Positions 52,616 through 61,266 of a stretch of DNA of 64,000 nucleotides are shown in pieces. The notes under the pieces were generated by a model. The model made no database searches. It was not told the DNA's origin and worked only from the letters and a program-made list of their open reading frames with translations. Source of the stretch: Flavivirga algicola (GTDB lineage Bacteria > Bacteroidota > Bacteroidia > Flavobacteriales > Flavobacteriaceae). The stretch spans positions 186,001 to 250,000 of the forward strand of contig NZ_JABBHF010000006.1 in NCBI RefSeq assembly GCF_012910715.1, in the 5' to 3' direction. Each line of letters begins with the position of its first letter. The first letter of the stretch is position 1. The translations under genes and the position numbers were made by a program.

Positions 52616-53044
52616 CTAACAAAAATTTTGGTTCATACCCTTTTCTAGTGATATCATAACTTCATTTACCAGATTGGTTCTATCATTTAAAAACCTTTGA
52701 TAAAACTCAGGAATAACAACGGTAGAATCATCAAAGTTCGCTCCCCAAACCAACATTTCCAATAAAATTGGAACTAAAGAAATTCCAGTCTTGGTAAGTC
52801 CATATTGCTTTCTTGTTTTTAGTTTTTCGTATTTTTTACTAATGATAATTCCCTTTTCTTCTAACATTTTTAGTCTGTCCGATAATACATTTGTGGCCAT
52901 GCCTTCTCCTGAATCTAAAAACTCATTGTAAAACTGATATCCCTTAAATGATAAGTCTCTCATAATCAGTAAAGTCCATTTATCACCAAAAATGTCCAGT
53001 GTCCTACTTATTGGGCAATCCGATCTCTTTTCTATTTTTCGCAT
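52616..53044 (-). CDS. HxlR-family transcriptional regulator
   Basis: A 142-residue winged-helix regulator. The family start is unmistakable: CPISRTLDIFGDKWTLLIMRDLSFKG, then FYNEFLDSGEGMATNVLSDRLKMLEEKGII as recognition helix region and KQYGLTKTGISLVPILLEM. The conserved cysteine near the start may sense electrophiles or redox stress, as in HypR and YodB. The start at 53044 is used because the extra upstream residues would be encoded by the operator itself. It is divergent from a SnoaL-like gene, with two operators between. Confidence 0.93.
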   Translation of the reverse strand: MRKIEKRSDCPISRTLDIFGDKWTLLIMRDLSFKGYQFYNEFLDSGEGMATNVLSDRLKMLEEKGIIISKKYEKLKTRKQYGLTKTGISLVPILLEMLVWGANFDDSTVVIPEFYQRFLNDRTNLVNEVMISLEKGMNQNFC

Positions 53045-53051
53045 CTTATTT

Positions 53052-53068
53052 ACTTGTTTTTTGCAAGT
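53052..53068. promoter_or_regulatory. HxlR operator box 1
   Basis: ACTTGTTTTTTGCAAGT, an ACTTG-N7-CAAGT palindrome eight bases upstream of the HxlR start. It is repeated as box 2, 36 bp away. Confidence 0.7.
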
Positions 53069-53087
53069 ATTGTAATATATTTGTATT

Positions 53088-53104
53088 GCTTGTTTTTTAC
53101 AAGT
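53088..53104. promoter_or_regulatory. HxlR operator box 2
   Basis: GCTTGTTTTTTACAAGT, the same 17-bp site with two changes, 32 bp upstream of the SnoaL-like start. Tandem boxes in a divergent gap are typical for HxlR regulators. Confidence 0.7.
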
Positions 53105-53135
53105 AAACAAATTTAATCATTTAGAATAAAATATT

Positions 53136-53492
53136 ATGAATAACACAAACAAATCTTTAGAAGTCGTTCAAGCATTTTTTAATGCGATTAATATGGCAGA
53201 TATGAAAAAAGCTGCTAGTTATATGGCAGATAACCATCAATATATAGGGCCTATGTTTTCAACTACCAATCCAAAAGATTATTTTGAAGCCTTAAGCAAA
53301 TTTGAGATGGAATTTGCAGTAGAAACACAGGATTTAATTGGTTATGAAAGTTCGGTAACTCATGTGTCGACTCTAAAGGTATTGTCTCCAGTCCAGGCCA
53401 GTATCCCCTGTTGTGAGGTTTTTGATCTTAAAAACGGTAAAATAGCGCGTCAACGTTTCTTTTTTGATACCGCATTGTTTCCTAAACCATAA
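53136..53492 (+). CDS. SnoaL-like (NTF2-fold) protein
   Basis: A 118-residue protein with the SnoaL pattern: a helix (NKSLEVVQAFFNAINMADMKKAASYMADNHQYIGP) leading into a curved sheet, ending CEVFDLKNGKIARQRFFFDTA. The family includes polyketide cyclases and detoxifying enzymes, but many members have no known role. It is divergent from the HxlR gene and downstream of its operators, so it is probably induced by the signal that HxlR senses. Confidence 0.85.
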   Translation: MNNTNKSLEVVQAFFNAINMADMKKAASYMADNHQYIGPMFSTTNPKDYFEALSKFEMEFAVETQDLIGYESSVTHVSTLKVLSPVQASIPCCEVFDLKNGKIARQRFFFDTALFPKP

Positions 53493-53597
53493 AATTATTA
53501 GTAAATTAGTAAAAAGGTACTATATAAGGCTTTTGCTTTGCTATGTTAAATTTGGTCTAAATTATAAGTTCTCCTTTTATTATACGACAGATACTAG

Positions 53598-53605
53598 TAT
53601 ATTTG
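53598..53605 (+). promoter_or_regulatory. -7 element for the DedA-like gene
   Basis: TATATTTG matches TAnnTTTG 25 bp before the ATG at 53630. It also covers an in-frame TTG that would otherwise look like a start codon. Confidence 0.5.
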
Positions 53606-53629
53606 TTCGCCTTAAATTTACATGAGTAC

Positions 53630-54247
53630 ATGAAATCTAAACCGAAGTCTAAGACTGATAAAAATCGTTTACACTTACTGCATCAGTATTATAGCTATAC
53701 TGGATTTTACAGTTTTGTTTGGGATGCTATTAAAAAAGCATTACCTGTAATTCTGCTTCTTATTGTTGGAATTTATGTTTTAAATCACTTTTTTAATATT
53801 AATGATGCCTTGGTCCGTATGACCGAAACATTACCAGCTTATGGTGTATTGGCTTTCTTCTTTGTATCCGAAACGCTTTTAGGGATCATACCTCCAGAGG
53901 TTTTTATTGCCTGGTCTGGTAAAATGCCGAGTCCTTGGTTGTATCTTAGCTTTTTGGCTTTTCTATCGTATTCTGGTGGGCTTATTTCATACTGGCTAGG
54001 TGTTTTTATTACTAAAATTCCGAGTGTCCATAACTATTTGGAGGTTAAAATGGCCAAGCAGCTTAAGAATTCCAAAAAATGGGGCGGTTTTCTTATTATA
54101 GTAGGTGCTCTTTTGCCACTCCCCTTTTCAATGTCTTGCATAGCCGCTGGAATTATACACTTTCCGTTTAAAAGTGTGGTTCTTTATGGATCCTTGAGAC
54201 TATTACGTTTTGCGATCTACGGACTTATTATTTTTAACGTTTTATAA
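53630..54247 (+). CDS. DedA/SNARE-associated-like inner-membrane protein (YqaA type)
   Basis: A 205-residue membrane protein. Hydrophobic helices at about 45-65, 75-95, 105-125, 155-178 and 183-203 and the motifs FVSETLLGIIPPEVFIAWSG and GALLPLPFSMSCIAAGI fit the YqaA branch of the DedA superfamily. Members are linked to lipid-carrier recycling or flipping and membrane potential; the exact role here is unknown. The ATG at 53630 follows the promoter, while the longer TTG start at 53603 lies within it. It precedes a DUF3817 gene and an MscS gene. Confidence 0.85.
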   Translation: MKSKPKSKTDKNRLHLLHQYYSYTGFYSFVWDAIKKALPVILLLIVGIYVLNHFFNINDALVRMTETLPAYGVLAFFFVSETLLGIIPPEVFIAWSGKMPSPWLYLSFLAFLSYSGGLISYWLGVFITKIPSVHNYLEVKMAKQLKNSKKWGGFLIIVGALLPLPFSMSCIAAGIIHFPFKSVVLYGSLRLLRFAIYGLIIFNVL

Positions 54248-54284
54248 AAGTATTTAAAACCTAGGCTTTTAGCCTTTGGCATTG

Positions 54285-54292
54285 TATTTTTG
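54285..54292 (+). promoter_or_regulatory. -7 element for the DUF3817-MscS genes
   Basis: TATTTTTG matches TAnnTTTG 17 bp before the ATG at 54310. A small hairpin (AGGCT-TTT-AGCCT, about 54262-54275) just upstream may end the DedA transcript. If real, the two downstream genes have their own promoter. Confidence 0.45.
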
Positions 54293-54309
54293 TGCTTAAA
54301 AAAATATTT

Positions 54310-54600
54310 ATGTTGTCATTTATCAATATATTTCGACTGGTCGCTTTTTTAGAAGGCGTTTCCTATATTCTTTTACTCTTTATTGCCACGCCCATTAAGT
54401 ATATCTCAGGCGATCCACAATATGTAAAAATGTTGGGTATGCCGCATGGTCTTTTGTTTATGGGCTATGTTATTCTGGCTTTTATGTATAAAAAAGAAAC
54501 GGATTGGACTAAAAATCAGTTTTTAATTATACTAGTAGCCTCTGTAATACCTTTTGGTACCTTTTATGTCGACCATAAATATTTAAAACGCCTCACCTAA
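54310..54600 (+). CDS. DUF3817 small membrane protein
   Basis: A 96-residue membrane protein with three hydrophobic helices. FRLVAFLEGVSYILLLFIATPIKY, then GMPHGLLFMGYVIL and WTKNQFLIILVASVIPFGTFYVD, are the DUF3817 pattern with its conserved EG and PHG motifs. Function is unknown. Its stop codon overlaps the MscS start by one base (TAATG), so the two are translationally coupled, suggesting they act on the same membrane property. The upstream GTG at 54292 lies in the promoter and is not used. Confidence 0.85.
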   Translation: MLSFINIFRLVAFLEGVSYILLLFIATPIKYISGDPQYVKMLGMPHGLLFMGYVILAFMYKKETDWTKNQFLIILVASVIPFGTFYVDHKYLKRLT

Positions 54601-55925
54601 TGCAAGAAACCAAAGTTATAGATAGTATACAATCAAGAACAGTACAAGCCGAAACTCTAGATGCGATACAATCTGGTGACAGTTACCGTCATATAATTCT
54701 TGAATATCTTACAAAACAGGGCGTCTCAGAAAATACGGCAGAATACCTCAATATGTTTGGACTCCTCCTCATATTGCTTATTGCCATGTTTCTTCTTTAT
54801 TTTGTAATTCGAAAGATTCTGGTAAAAGCCTTTAGCCAGTTTGCTTCGGCATCAAAAACAAATTTTGATGATTTGCTGGTCACCAATAAGGTGCCTCGCA
54901 ATATTGCACATATCATTCCATTGTTGGTTGCTATGGAATTCACGCCTATTATTTTTAAGGATTTTCCAAATTTTGATGGGGTAATTGAAAAAGGACTTCA
55001 AGTATTTGCTATTGTGTTAACACTTTGGATAGTAAGGAGTTTTTTAAATACTTTAAAGGATTACTTTAAGACATTGCCTCGTCTAAAGGATAAACCTATA
55101 GATAGTTATATTCAGGTGTTTATGATTTTTGCTTGGGTGGCTGGTTTCATGTCGGCCATTGCCATCATTACCGACACCCCCTTTATCAAGTTCTTAACGG
55201 CTCTTGGTGCAGCTTCCGCCGTAATTATACTGGTCTTTAAGGATACCATTTTAGGTTTTGTGGCTAGTATTCAGGTATCCATTAACGATATGGTGCGTAT
55301 TGGCGATTGGATTACGTTTGAAAAGTATGGTGCCGATGGTGATGTGACCGAAATCAACTTAGCCACGGTCAAAGTCCAGAACTTTGATAAAACCATAACC
55401 ACCATTCCGACTTATGCATTGATTTCCGATTCCTTTAAAAATTGGCGCGGCATGGTAAATTCCGATGGTCGACGTATTAAACGTTCTATATCGATTAAAT
55501 TGGACAGTGTGCACTATCTTACTAAAGAACAATTGGAAACGTTAAGTGGTATTCAGATTATAAACCCTTATTTAAAACAGCGTCAGGCAGATATTGATAC
55601 CTATAATAGCGAGTATAACATTGATAAAACCATGCTATTAAATGGTCGAAACCTTACCAATTTAGGGGTTTTTAGAAAATATGCCCAAACCTATATTGAG
55701 AAACATTCTGCGATTAATAAGGAGATGACCATTATGGTACGTCAGTTAGCCCCTACCGCTCAAGGAATCCCTATTGAAATCTATGCTTTTAGTAACGATA
55801 AACGTTGGGCCAATTATGAATATATTATGGCCGATATATTTGATCATTTAATAGCAGCGCTCCCTTACTTTAACCTGGAGCTATTTGAGCTTCCTAGTGG
55901 CTCAAGTTTCACTTTGAAACCATAA
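54600..55925 (+). CDS. MscS-family mechanosensitive channel
   Basis: A 441-residue channel protein of the larger YnaI/MscM-like type. Membrane helices lie at about 48-70, 95-115, 130-148 and 165-185. The pore helix and the following sheet domain show FLTALGAASAVIILVFKDTILGFVASIQVSINDMVRIGDWI, with the Gly/Ala-rich pore line and the IGDWI motif of the family. The soluble end includes PTYALISDSFKNWRGM. It should release solutes on osmotic downshock. Coupled to DUF3817. Confidence 0.92.
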   Translation: MQETKVIDSIQSRTVQAETLDAIQSGDSYRHIILEYLTKQGVSENTAEYLNMFGLLLILLIAMFLLYFVIRKILVKAFSQFASASKTNFDDLLVTNKVPRNIAHIIPLLVAMEFTPIIFKDFPNFDGVIEKGLQVFAIVLTLWIVRSFLNTLKDYFKTLPRLKDKPIDSYIQVFMIFAWVAGFMSAIAIITDTPFIKFLTALGAASAVIILVFKDTILGFVASIQVSINDMVRIGDWITFEKYGADGDVTEINLATVKVQNFDKTITTIPTYALISDSFKNWRGMVNSDGRRIKRSISIKLDSVHYLTKEQLETLSGIQIINPYLKQRQADIDTYNSEYNIDKTMLLNGRNLTNLGVFRKYAQTYIEKHSAINKEMTIMVRQLAPTAQGIPIEIYAFSNDKRWANYEYIMADIFDHLIAALPYFNLELFELPSGSSFTLKP

Positions 55926-56096
55926 AAAGAAGTGTGCTTTTCAGAGTATTCTTTTCGTTATATTTTATGTTAAAAAAACATGTTATAGAATGTTTTATTG
56001 GTTTCTTCTAGTATTTTAATAATATATATATTTGCATTTTTTCCTCAAAGTAAGTAATTTATAATGCTATTTAACTTAAAAATACAATATATAATT

Positions 56097-56771
56097 ATGA
56101 GATTTTTGTGCTTTATAATTGTACTGTTTTCGTTATGCTTTCAAGCAAAAGCCCAAAATGTGGATTTTGTTTTTACTAAAGAATTAAACAATCAAATTGT
56201 ATTAAAAGAAGGCCAGTCTCCATACGTTTTTGAAATATTATCAGAGAAACATACGACTACAATTAAAAAGCCTGAAACGATTCGTATGACTAAGTTTTAT
56301 AAGAGGACTTTAGCATTTGCCAAAAAGGCTCAAAGTGATAGTGCCAAAATTGCTAAACTTAAAAAAGAATCGAGATATACTCCTGAGATTGCAAAAGAAC
56401 TTGATGAGACAGATGTGAACGATCGATTAAGAATTGCCAGAAGGAGTTTAAAGTCTGTTAAAAAATATGAAACCGTACCAAGTGAAATCATCGTTAAAAA
56501 ATATGATGAATTAAAAATAAGAAGAAGTATTTTTAAACCGCAAAATGTTATAGTTGGTGAGTTTAAATATTTAGGTTCGTATCATGTTACTAAAGCGATA
56601 GATGGCTATAACGAAAGAAGTTTAATTTCCGTTGCTGAAGCGAAAAAAAATAAGTTGACGAAAGATCATTTTCTTTTTGGTGATGTTTTTGAAGTCATTC
56701 AAAATGTTCAAACTGAAGTTATATACATGGTTTACCCAGATTTTTTAGAAAAGTATCCAGTTAAAAACTAA
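56097..56771 (+). CDS. Exported protein of unknown function
   Basis: A 224-residue exported protein with a signal peptide ending AKAQ. Starting at 56097 (MRFLCFIIVLF) gives a normal signal peptide, while the ATG at 56064 would add 11 residues. The mature part is basic and helical in the middle (KFYKRTLAFAKKAQSDSAKIAKLKK), then has a strand-rich end (IVGEFKYLGSYHVTKAIDGY). I do not recognise a family. It stands alone, with 138 bp before the next gene. Confidence 0.6.
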   Translation: MRFLCFIIVLFSLCFQAKAQNVDFVFTKELNNQIVLKEGQSPYVFEILSEKHTTTIKKPETIRMTKFYKRTLAFAKKAQSDSAKIAKLKKESRYTPEIAKELDETDVNDRLRIARRSLKSVKKYETVPSEIIVKKYDELKIRRSIFKPQNVIVGEFKYLGSYHVTKAIDGYNERSLISVAEAKKNKLTKDHFLFGDVFEVIQNVQTEVIYMVYPDFLEKYPVKN

Positions 56772-56899
56772 AAGCAATAACATACTTTAACAAGATCCTC
56801 TCTTTTTTATAACTTTTTAAGTATTAATTACATATCCATTAACGGAATTTAGTATCCTCTCAAAGTAGTTTTACAACTTCAATTAAAAACAAACAGTAT

Positions 56900-57556
56900 A
56901 TGAAGTTACAACTACAATTATTAATTCCGCTAATACTTTCCTTGATTAAAGGGTACTCACAAAGTATAGAAGACACAAAAAACACAAGTTTAGCTAACCA
57001 AACATTTTTAGAAAGAACCGAGTTTAAAATTGCTTATTCGGGTAGTATATTTTGGAATAATGGTTTAAATTTTGGTACGGAATACCTTTTAAAAGAAACT
57101 ATAAAAGTAAAGAATAGACGAGGCTCACAAAGAACAAACTCGCATCAATTCCTTTTAAATGGCAATTTAGGGTTTACAACAAACTTTGCTACTTCAACAG
57201 ATACAGGTGTTTTTACAAATTATGGAATTACCTGGAGGAGAACCAATAAAAAAGGCAAGCAATTTAGTATAGAGTTTAACCCGTTAGGATATTATCGATC
57301 TTTTTTACCAGAAACTTATAAAGTTAGTGGAGACAATGTTAAGAAAGTATTCCTTCCTGGCAGAGGGTATTATGCACCATCTATTTCTGTTGGCATTGGA
57401 AAACAACGAAAAAATAAAAAAATAACAAGACGATATTTTAATATCAATTTCATGTTACGGACTCCTTATAATGCAGGAGCCCTACCCTCTTTTAATTTTC
57501 AGTATGGATACCGTTTTAATTTTAAAAAGAAAAAGAAAAATGAAAAGATTGATTAA
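56900..57556 (+). CDS. Exported barrel-like protein
   Basis: A 218-residue exported protein (signal peptide to about GYSQ). Strand-like segments with alternating residues, such as FKIAYSGSIFWNNGLNFGTEYLL, NLGFTTNFATSTDTGVFTNYGITWRR and SVGIGKQRKN, ending with FNFQYGYRFNFKKKKK, point to an outer-membrane barrel. The end is lysine-rich, unusual for a barrel, where an aromatic end is expected. It overlaps the following hydrolase gene by 17 bases, so the two are made together. Confidence 0.62.
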   Translation: MKLQLQLLIPLILSLIKGYSQSIEDTKNTSLANQTFLERTEFKIAYSGSIFWNNGLNFGTEYLLKETIKVKNRRGSQRTNSHQFLLNGNLGFTTNFATSTDTGVFTNYGITWRRTNKKGKQFSIEFNPLGYYRSFLPETYKVSGDNVKKVFLPGRGYYAPSISVGIGKQRKNKKITRRYFNINFMLRTPYNAGALPSFNFQYGYRFNFKKKKKNEKID

Positions 57557-58583
57557 TAAATATACTTTACTATTAGTAAGTGTTCTTGCTACACTTATTT
57601 CATGTTCAGATGATGAAAATCTAGAAAACTTAAACAACACATTATTTGTGCGTCATAAAAATGCAGACATGCCTGCATACATTCATGGTAATGCTTCAGA
57701 GAAAGTATTTCTCATCATACTTCATGGAGGCCCTGGTGGTTATGGATTAAGTTACAGAGGTTCAACTATTAAAAACAAAATTGAAAAAGAATATGCAGTA
57801 GTCTATTTTGACCAAAGAGGTTCAGGAATGGCTCAAGGAAGTTATTCAAAAGATGGCATAAATGTAGATATCATGGCTGAAGATGTTTTAGCGCTCTCTA
57901 AAGTGATTAAACATAAATACGGGAACGATTCTAAGTTATTTTTAATGGGACACAGCTGGGGAGGTACTCTGGGGCCAGCTACATTATTAAAAGACCAAAG
58001 CCCTTTTTTAGGGTGGATAGATGTAGATGGTAGCCATAATGTTAAAGGCTTGTATCAAGAATACATTTCAAATTTTAAAAGAGTGGCTGCTGAACAAATA
58101 GGTATTGGGAATGATATTGAGTATTGGAGTAAAGTTATAGATTTCGTTAATGGTTTAGACTCTGAGTACAATGATATTAATGACATGTATGATTTAAACA
58201 ACGAAGCTTTTTTTGCTGAAGAAAAACTTGAAGAATCAGGGATTATTAATACGGAAGGAAGTCAAGATAATAATGTTATTTTTAAATATACTCCTTTAAC
58301 ACTGATTTGGAATGTATTAAACACACAATCCATACTAGATGAGAATCTTTTCAGAAATGTAACCTATACCGATAGACTTTCGGAAATTACGATTCCATCT
58401 TTAGTTATATGGGGTAAGCACGATATGGTAGTTCCTTTAGGATTTGCCCAGGAAGCTTACGATAATTTAGGTTCCAGCAAAAAAGAACTGGTGATTTTTG
58501 AAAAATCCGGACACTCTCCTATGTTTAGTGAGCCTGATTTATTTGCTGATAAAGTCATTGAGTTTATTAACGAGAATAAATAA
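57540..58583 (+). CDS. Alpha/beta-hydrolase lipoprotein (proline iminopeptidase-like)
   Basis: A 347-residue lipoprotein with lipobox LISC (Cys near residue 20). The fold shows the oxyanion HGGPGGYG, FDQRGSGMAQG, the nucleophile in LMGHSWGGTLG, an aspartate in WGKHDMVVP and the histidine in EKSGHSPMF. HGGPG is typical of the S33 peptidase group, so cleavage of an N-terminal proline or a related small-molecule ester is possible. The start at 57540 gives a perfect signal peptide; the track start at 57471 lies in the middle of the previous gene. Confidence 0.88.
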   Translation: MKRLINKYTLLLVSVLATLISCSDDENLENLNNTLFVRHKNADMPAYIHGNASEKVFLIILHGGPGGYGLSYRGSTIKNKIEKEYAVVYFDQRGSGMAQGSYSKDGINVDIMAEDVLALSKVIKHKYGNDSKLFLMGHSWGGTLGPATLLKDQSPFLGWIDVDGSHNVKGLYQEYISNFKRVAAEQIGIGNDIEYWSKVIDFVNGLDSEYNDINDMYDLNNEAFFAEEKLEESGIINTEGSQDNNVIFKYTPLTLIWNVLNTQSILDENLFRNVTYTDRLSEITIPSLVIWGKHDMVVPLGFAQEAYDNLGSSKKELVIFEKSGHSPMFSEPDLFADKVIEFINENK

Positions 58584-58610
58584 TTTAAAACGAACTGAAC
58601 TCATCATGAA

Positions 58611-58642
58611 AAAAGCCCTATCAAAATATTGATAGGGCTTTT
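58611..58642. terminator. Bidirectional intrinsic terminator
   Basis: AAAAGCCCTATCAA and TTGATAGGGCTTTT form a 14-bp stem with a four-base loop (58625-58628), between the convergent hydrolase and leuB genes. A and T runs on the two sides allow use from both strands. Confidence 0.92.
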
Positions 58643-58668
58643 AAAATAGTTAGTTATTATATAGAATG

Positions 58669-59724
58669 TTAAATGTTCTTTGCTAACCAGTCTCCTACTT
58701 CATTAGTTCCGTAAGCTTTTCCGCCATCGGATAAATCTTCAGTAACAATACCTTCGTTTAAAGCTTTGTTAACTACGTCTCTAATGGCTTTACCTTCATC
58801 TGCTAAACCAAAGTTTTCAAACATCATAGCGGCAGATAACACCGTAGCCATTGGGTTTGCTATATTTTTTCCAGCTGCTTGTGGATAAGACCCATGAATA
58901 GGCTCAAATAAACCGATGTTAGATCCTAAAGATGCCGAAGGCATAAGACCCATAGATCCTGAAATAACAGAAGCCTCATCTGTTAAAATGTCTCCAAATA
59001 AGTTCTCGGTGATCAATACATCATAGCTGTTAGGCCATTGTACCAATCGCATAGCTACGGCATCAACAAATTCATAACTTACCTCTACCTCTGGATAATC
59101 TTTTTCCATGGCTTGAACGGTTTCTCTCCATAAGCGAGATGTTTCTAAAACATTAGCCTTATCAACACAACATAATTTTTTAGAACGTGTCATGGCCAGT
59201 TCAAACCCTTTTTTAGCCAATCGCTGTACTTCCTCTCTCGTGTAAACACAGTTGTCGTAGGCAGTTTCCCTGTCATCTCTTCTCCCCTTTTCTCCAAAAT
59301 AAATACCACCGGTTAATTCGCGTAGAAACACAAGGTCTGTGCCTTCAATACGCTCTTTTTTTAATGGTGATTTGTCTAATAATGATGGAAAAGTAAAAGT
59401 CGGTCTTACATTAGCAAATAAGCCTAATTTTTTACGCATTTTTAATAAGCCTTGTTCAGGGCGAACCTTTGCAGATGGATCATTATCGAAACGCGGATGG
59501 CCGATAGCACCAAATAAAACCGCATCAGAAGCCACACAAATATCATGTGTTTCGTCTGGATAAGGTTCTCCAACTGCATCGATAGCTGCAGCACCTGTTA
59601 ATGCTGGTTTCCAAGTTATTTCATGTCCAAATTTTTCAGCAACAGCATCACTTACCTTGACGGCTTGATCTATTACTTCTGGTCCTATACCGTCTCCGGC
59701 TAAAAGCGCAATATTAAATTTCAT
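58669..59724 (-). CDS. leuB: 3-isopropylmalate dehydrogenase
   Basis: A 351-residue enzyme that oxidatively decarboxylates 3-isopropylmalate to 2-oxoisocaproate with NAD+, the third step of leucine synthesis. It starts LLAGDGIGPEV and includes LLKMRKKLGLFANVRP, LRELTGGIYFG, the metal-binding FVDAVAMRLVQWPNSYDVL with ENLFGDILTDEAS and the NAD-binding GLFEPIHGSYPQAAGKNIANP. It is full length for the family. It is last in a leuC-leuD-leuA-leuB operon, 21 bp after leuA, and ends at the bidirectional terminator. Confidence 0.97.
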   Translation of the reverse strand: MKFNIALLAGDGIGPEVIDQAVKVSDAVAEKFGHEITWKPALTGAAAIDAVGEPYPDETHDICVASDAVLFGAIGHPRFDNDPSAKVRPEQGLLKMRKKLGLFANVRPTFTFPSLLDKSPLKKERIEGTDLVFLRELTGGIYFGEKGRRDDRETAYDNCVYTREEVQRLAKKGFELAMTRSKKLCCVDKANVLETSRLWRETVQAMEKDYPEVEVSYEFVDAVAMRLVQWPNSYDVLITENLFGDILTDEASVISGSMGLMPSASLGSNIGLFEPIHGSYPQAAGKNIANPMATVLSAAMMFENFGLADEGKAIRDVVNKALNEGIVTEDLSDGGKAYGTNEVGDWLAKNI

Positions 59725-59745
59725 TTATTTTGTTTTATTGTAATC

Positions 59746-61266
59746 TTAATTAATTATAATGTTTAGCATTTTTTCGGTTGCTTTTATAGCAGATACCGTT
59801 TGATCTGAGTCGAGACCACGTGTTTTAAACTCTTTATCAGTATTTTTCCAGGTAATAATGGTTTCGCATAAAGCGTCAGAATGACTCCCTGGAGGGATTC
59901 TTACAGCATAATCTATTAACCCAGGCAATACCATGTCTTTCCTTTTGAAGATCGCCCTTATAGCATTCATAAAAGCATCAAATTGACCATCACCCTGGGC
60001 GTTTTCTTCAAATGTTTCATTGTTAATGGTAATAGAAACCGTTGTAGAAGGTTTTAGTCCTTTGGAATGTGTTAATACATATGAGTTCACTTTTACTTTT
60101 TCCTCATAAGTATAGTCTAAAACATCTGAAATAATATATGGTAAATCTTCTTTGGTAACGACTTGTTTTTTATCACCTAACTCAATAATGCGTTGTGTGA
60201 CCTGTCGCAAATCATCATCATCAAGTTGAAGTCCTAATTCCTGTAAATTCTTTTGAATATTAGCTTTTCCAGAAGATTTCCCTAAGGCATACTTACGGGT
60301 TCTTCCAAAGCGTTCAGGTGATAAATCGCTAAAGTATAGGTTCTTTTTATTGTCACCATCTGCATGTATTCCAGCGGTTTGTGTAAAAACATTGGCGCCA
60401 ATAACTGGTTTGTTAGCTGGAATCATAACCCCAGAAAATGTTTCAACCAGCTTGCTAACGGTATATAAGACTTTTTCGTTTACACCCGTTTCTATCTCGG
60501 GCATGAAATCATTAATAACAGCAATTGTACTGGCCATAGGCGCATTACCAGCACGTTCTCCCATACCATTTACGGTTAAATGAAGTCCATCTGCGCCTGC
60601 TTTGAGGGCTTCCATGACATTGGCCACGCCTAAATCGTAATCATTATGCGCATGAAAATCAAAATGTAGGCTCGGATACTTGTCCTTAATCTCTTCTACA
60701 AAATCGTAAGACTCTTTTGGTGTAATAATACCTAGAGTATCTGGAAGCATGATACGCTTTACCGGCTGCGTAGATAAGAACCCTAAAAACTCGAAAACAT
60801 AGGCTTTCGAATTGCGCATACCGTTGCTCCAATCTTCTAGATAGATATTGGTTTCAATGCCTTTCTCTTGGGCTAAGGAAATTGTTTCTGATATTTCTTT
60901 AAAATGCTGATTAGAAGTCTTTTTAAGCTGGTGAGTTAAATGATTTAATGAACCTTTGGTTAATAAATTTTGAACCTTGGCACCTGCTTCAATCATCCAA
61001 TCTATCGAAATTCCTTTGTCAACAAAAGTAAGGACTTCAACCGTATGCAAATAACTATTTTCTTTGGCCCAGCTAGTGACGTCTTTCACCGCTTGAAGTT
61101 CGCCTTCAGAAACTCGGGCTGAAGCTATTTCTATACGATCAACTTTTAACTCTTCTAATAAAAGTTTGGCTATGGTTAGTTTCTCTGAAGCAGAAAACGA
61201 CACGCTCGAGGTTTGCTCACCATCGCGCAATGTCGTATCCATTATTTCTATTCTCTTCATTGCCAT
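59746..61266 (-). CDS. leuA: 2-isopropylmalate synthase-like enzyme (LeuA/citramalate synthase family)
   Basis: A 506-residue DRE-TIM aldolase. The signature MDTTLRDGEQTSSVSFSA, the metal site FDFHAHNDYDLGVANVMEA and HLTVNGMGERAGNAP are present, and the C-terminal LeuA dimer/allosteric domain covers about 370-506 (VLTHSKGLKPSTTVSITIN). It joins acetyl-CoA to 2-oxoisovalerate, giving 2-isopropylmalate. The Bacteroidota form is closer in length and domain layout to citramalate synthases, so the substrate could be pyruvate, but the leuBCD neighbours support leucine synthesis. Its ATG directly follows the leuD stop. Confidence 0.9.
   Translation of the reverse strand: MAMKRIEIMDTTLRDGEQTSSVSFSASEKLTIAKLLLEELKVDRIEIASARVSEGELQAVKDVTSWAKENSYLHTVEVLTFVDKGISIDWMIEAGAKVQNLLTKGSLNHLTHQLKKTSNQHFKEISETISLAQEKGIETNIYLEDWSNGMRNSKAYVFEFLGFLSTQPVKRIMLPDTLGIITPKESYDFVEEIKDKYPSLHFDFHAHNDYDLGVANVMEALKAGADGLHLTVNGMGERAGNAPMASTIAVINDFMPEIETGVNEKVLYTVSKLVETFSGVMIPANKPVIGANVFTQTAGIHADGDNKKNLYFSDLSPERFGRTRKYALGKSSGKANIQKNLQELGLQLDDDDLRQVTQRIIELGDKKQVVTKEDLPYIISDVLDYTYEEKVKVNSYVLTHSKGLKPSTTVSITINNETFEENAQGDGQFDAFMNAIRAIFKRKDMVLPGLIDYAVRIPPGSHSDALCETIITWKNTDKEFKTRGLDSDQTVSAIKATEKMLNIIIN

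Noticed and set aside
53603-53629. Upstream TTG start for the DedA-like gene
   Set aside because: The codon lies inside the TATATTTG promoter element, so it would not be transcribed; the ATG at 53630 is used.
54292-54309. Upstream GTG start for the DUF3817 gene
   Set aside because: It overlaps the TATTTTTG element; the ATG at 54310 keeps the full domain.
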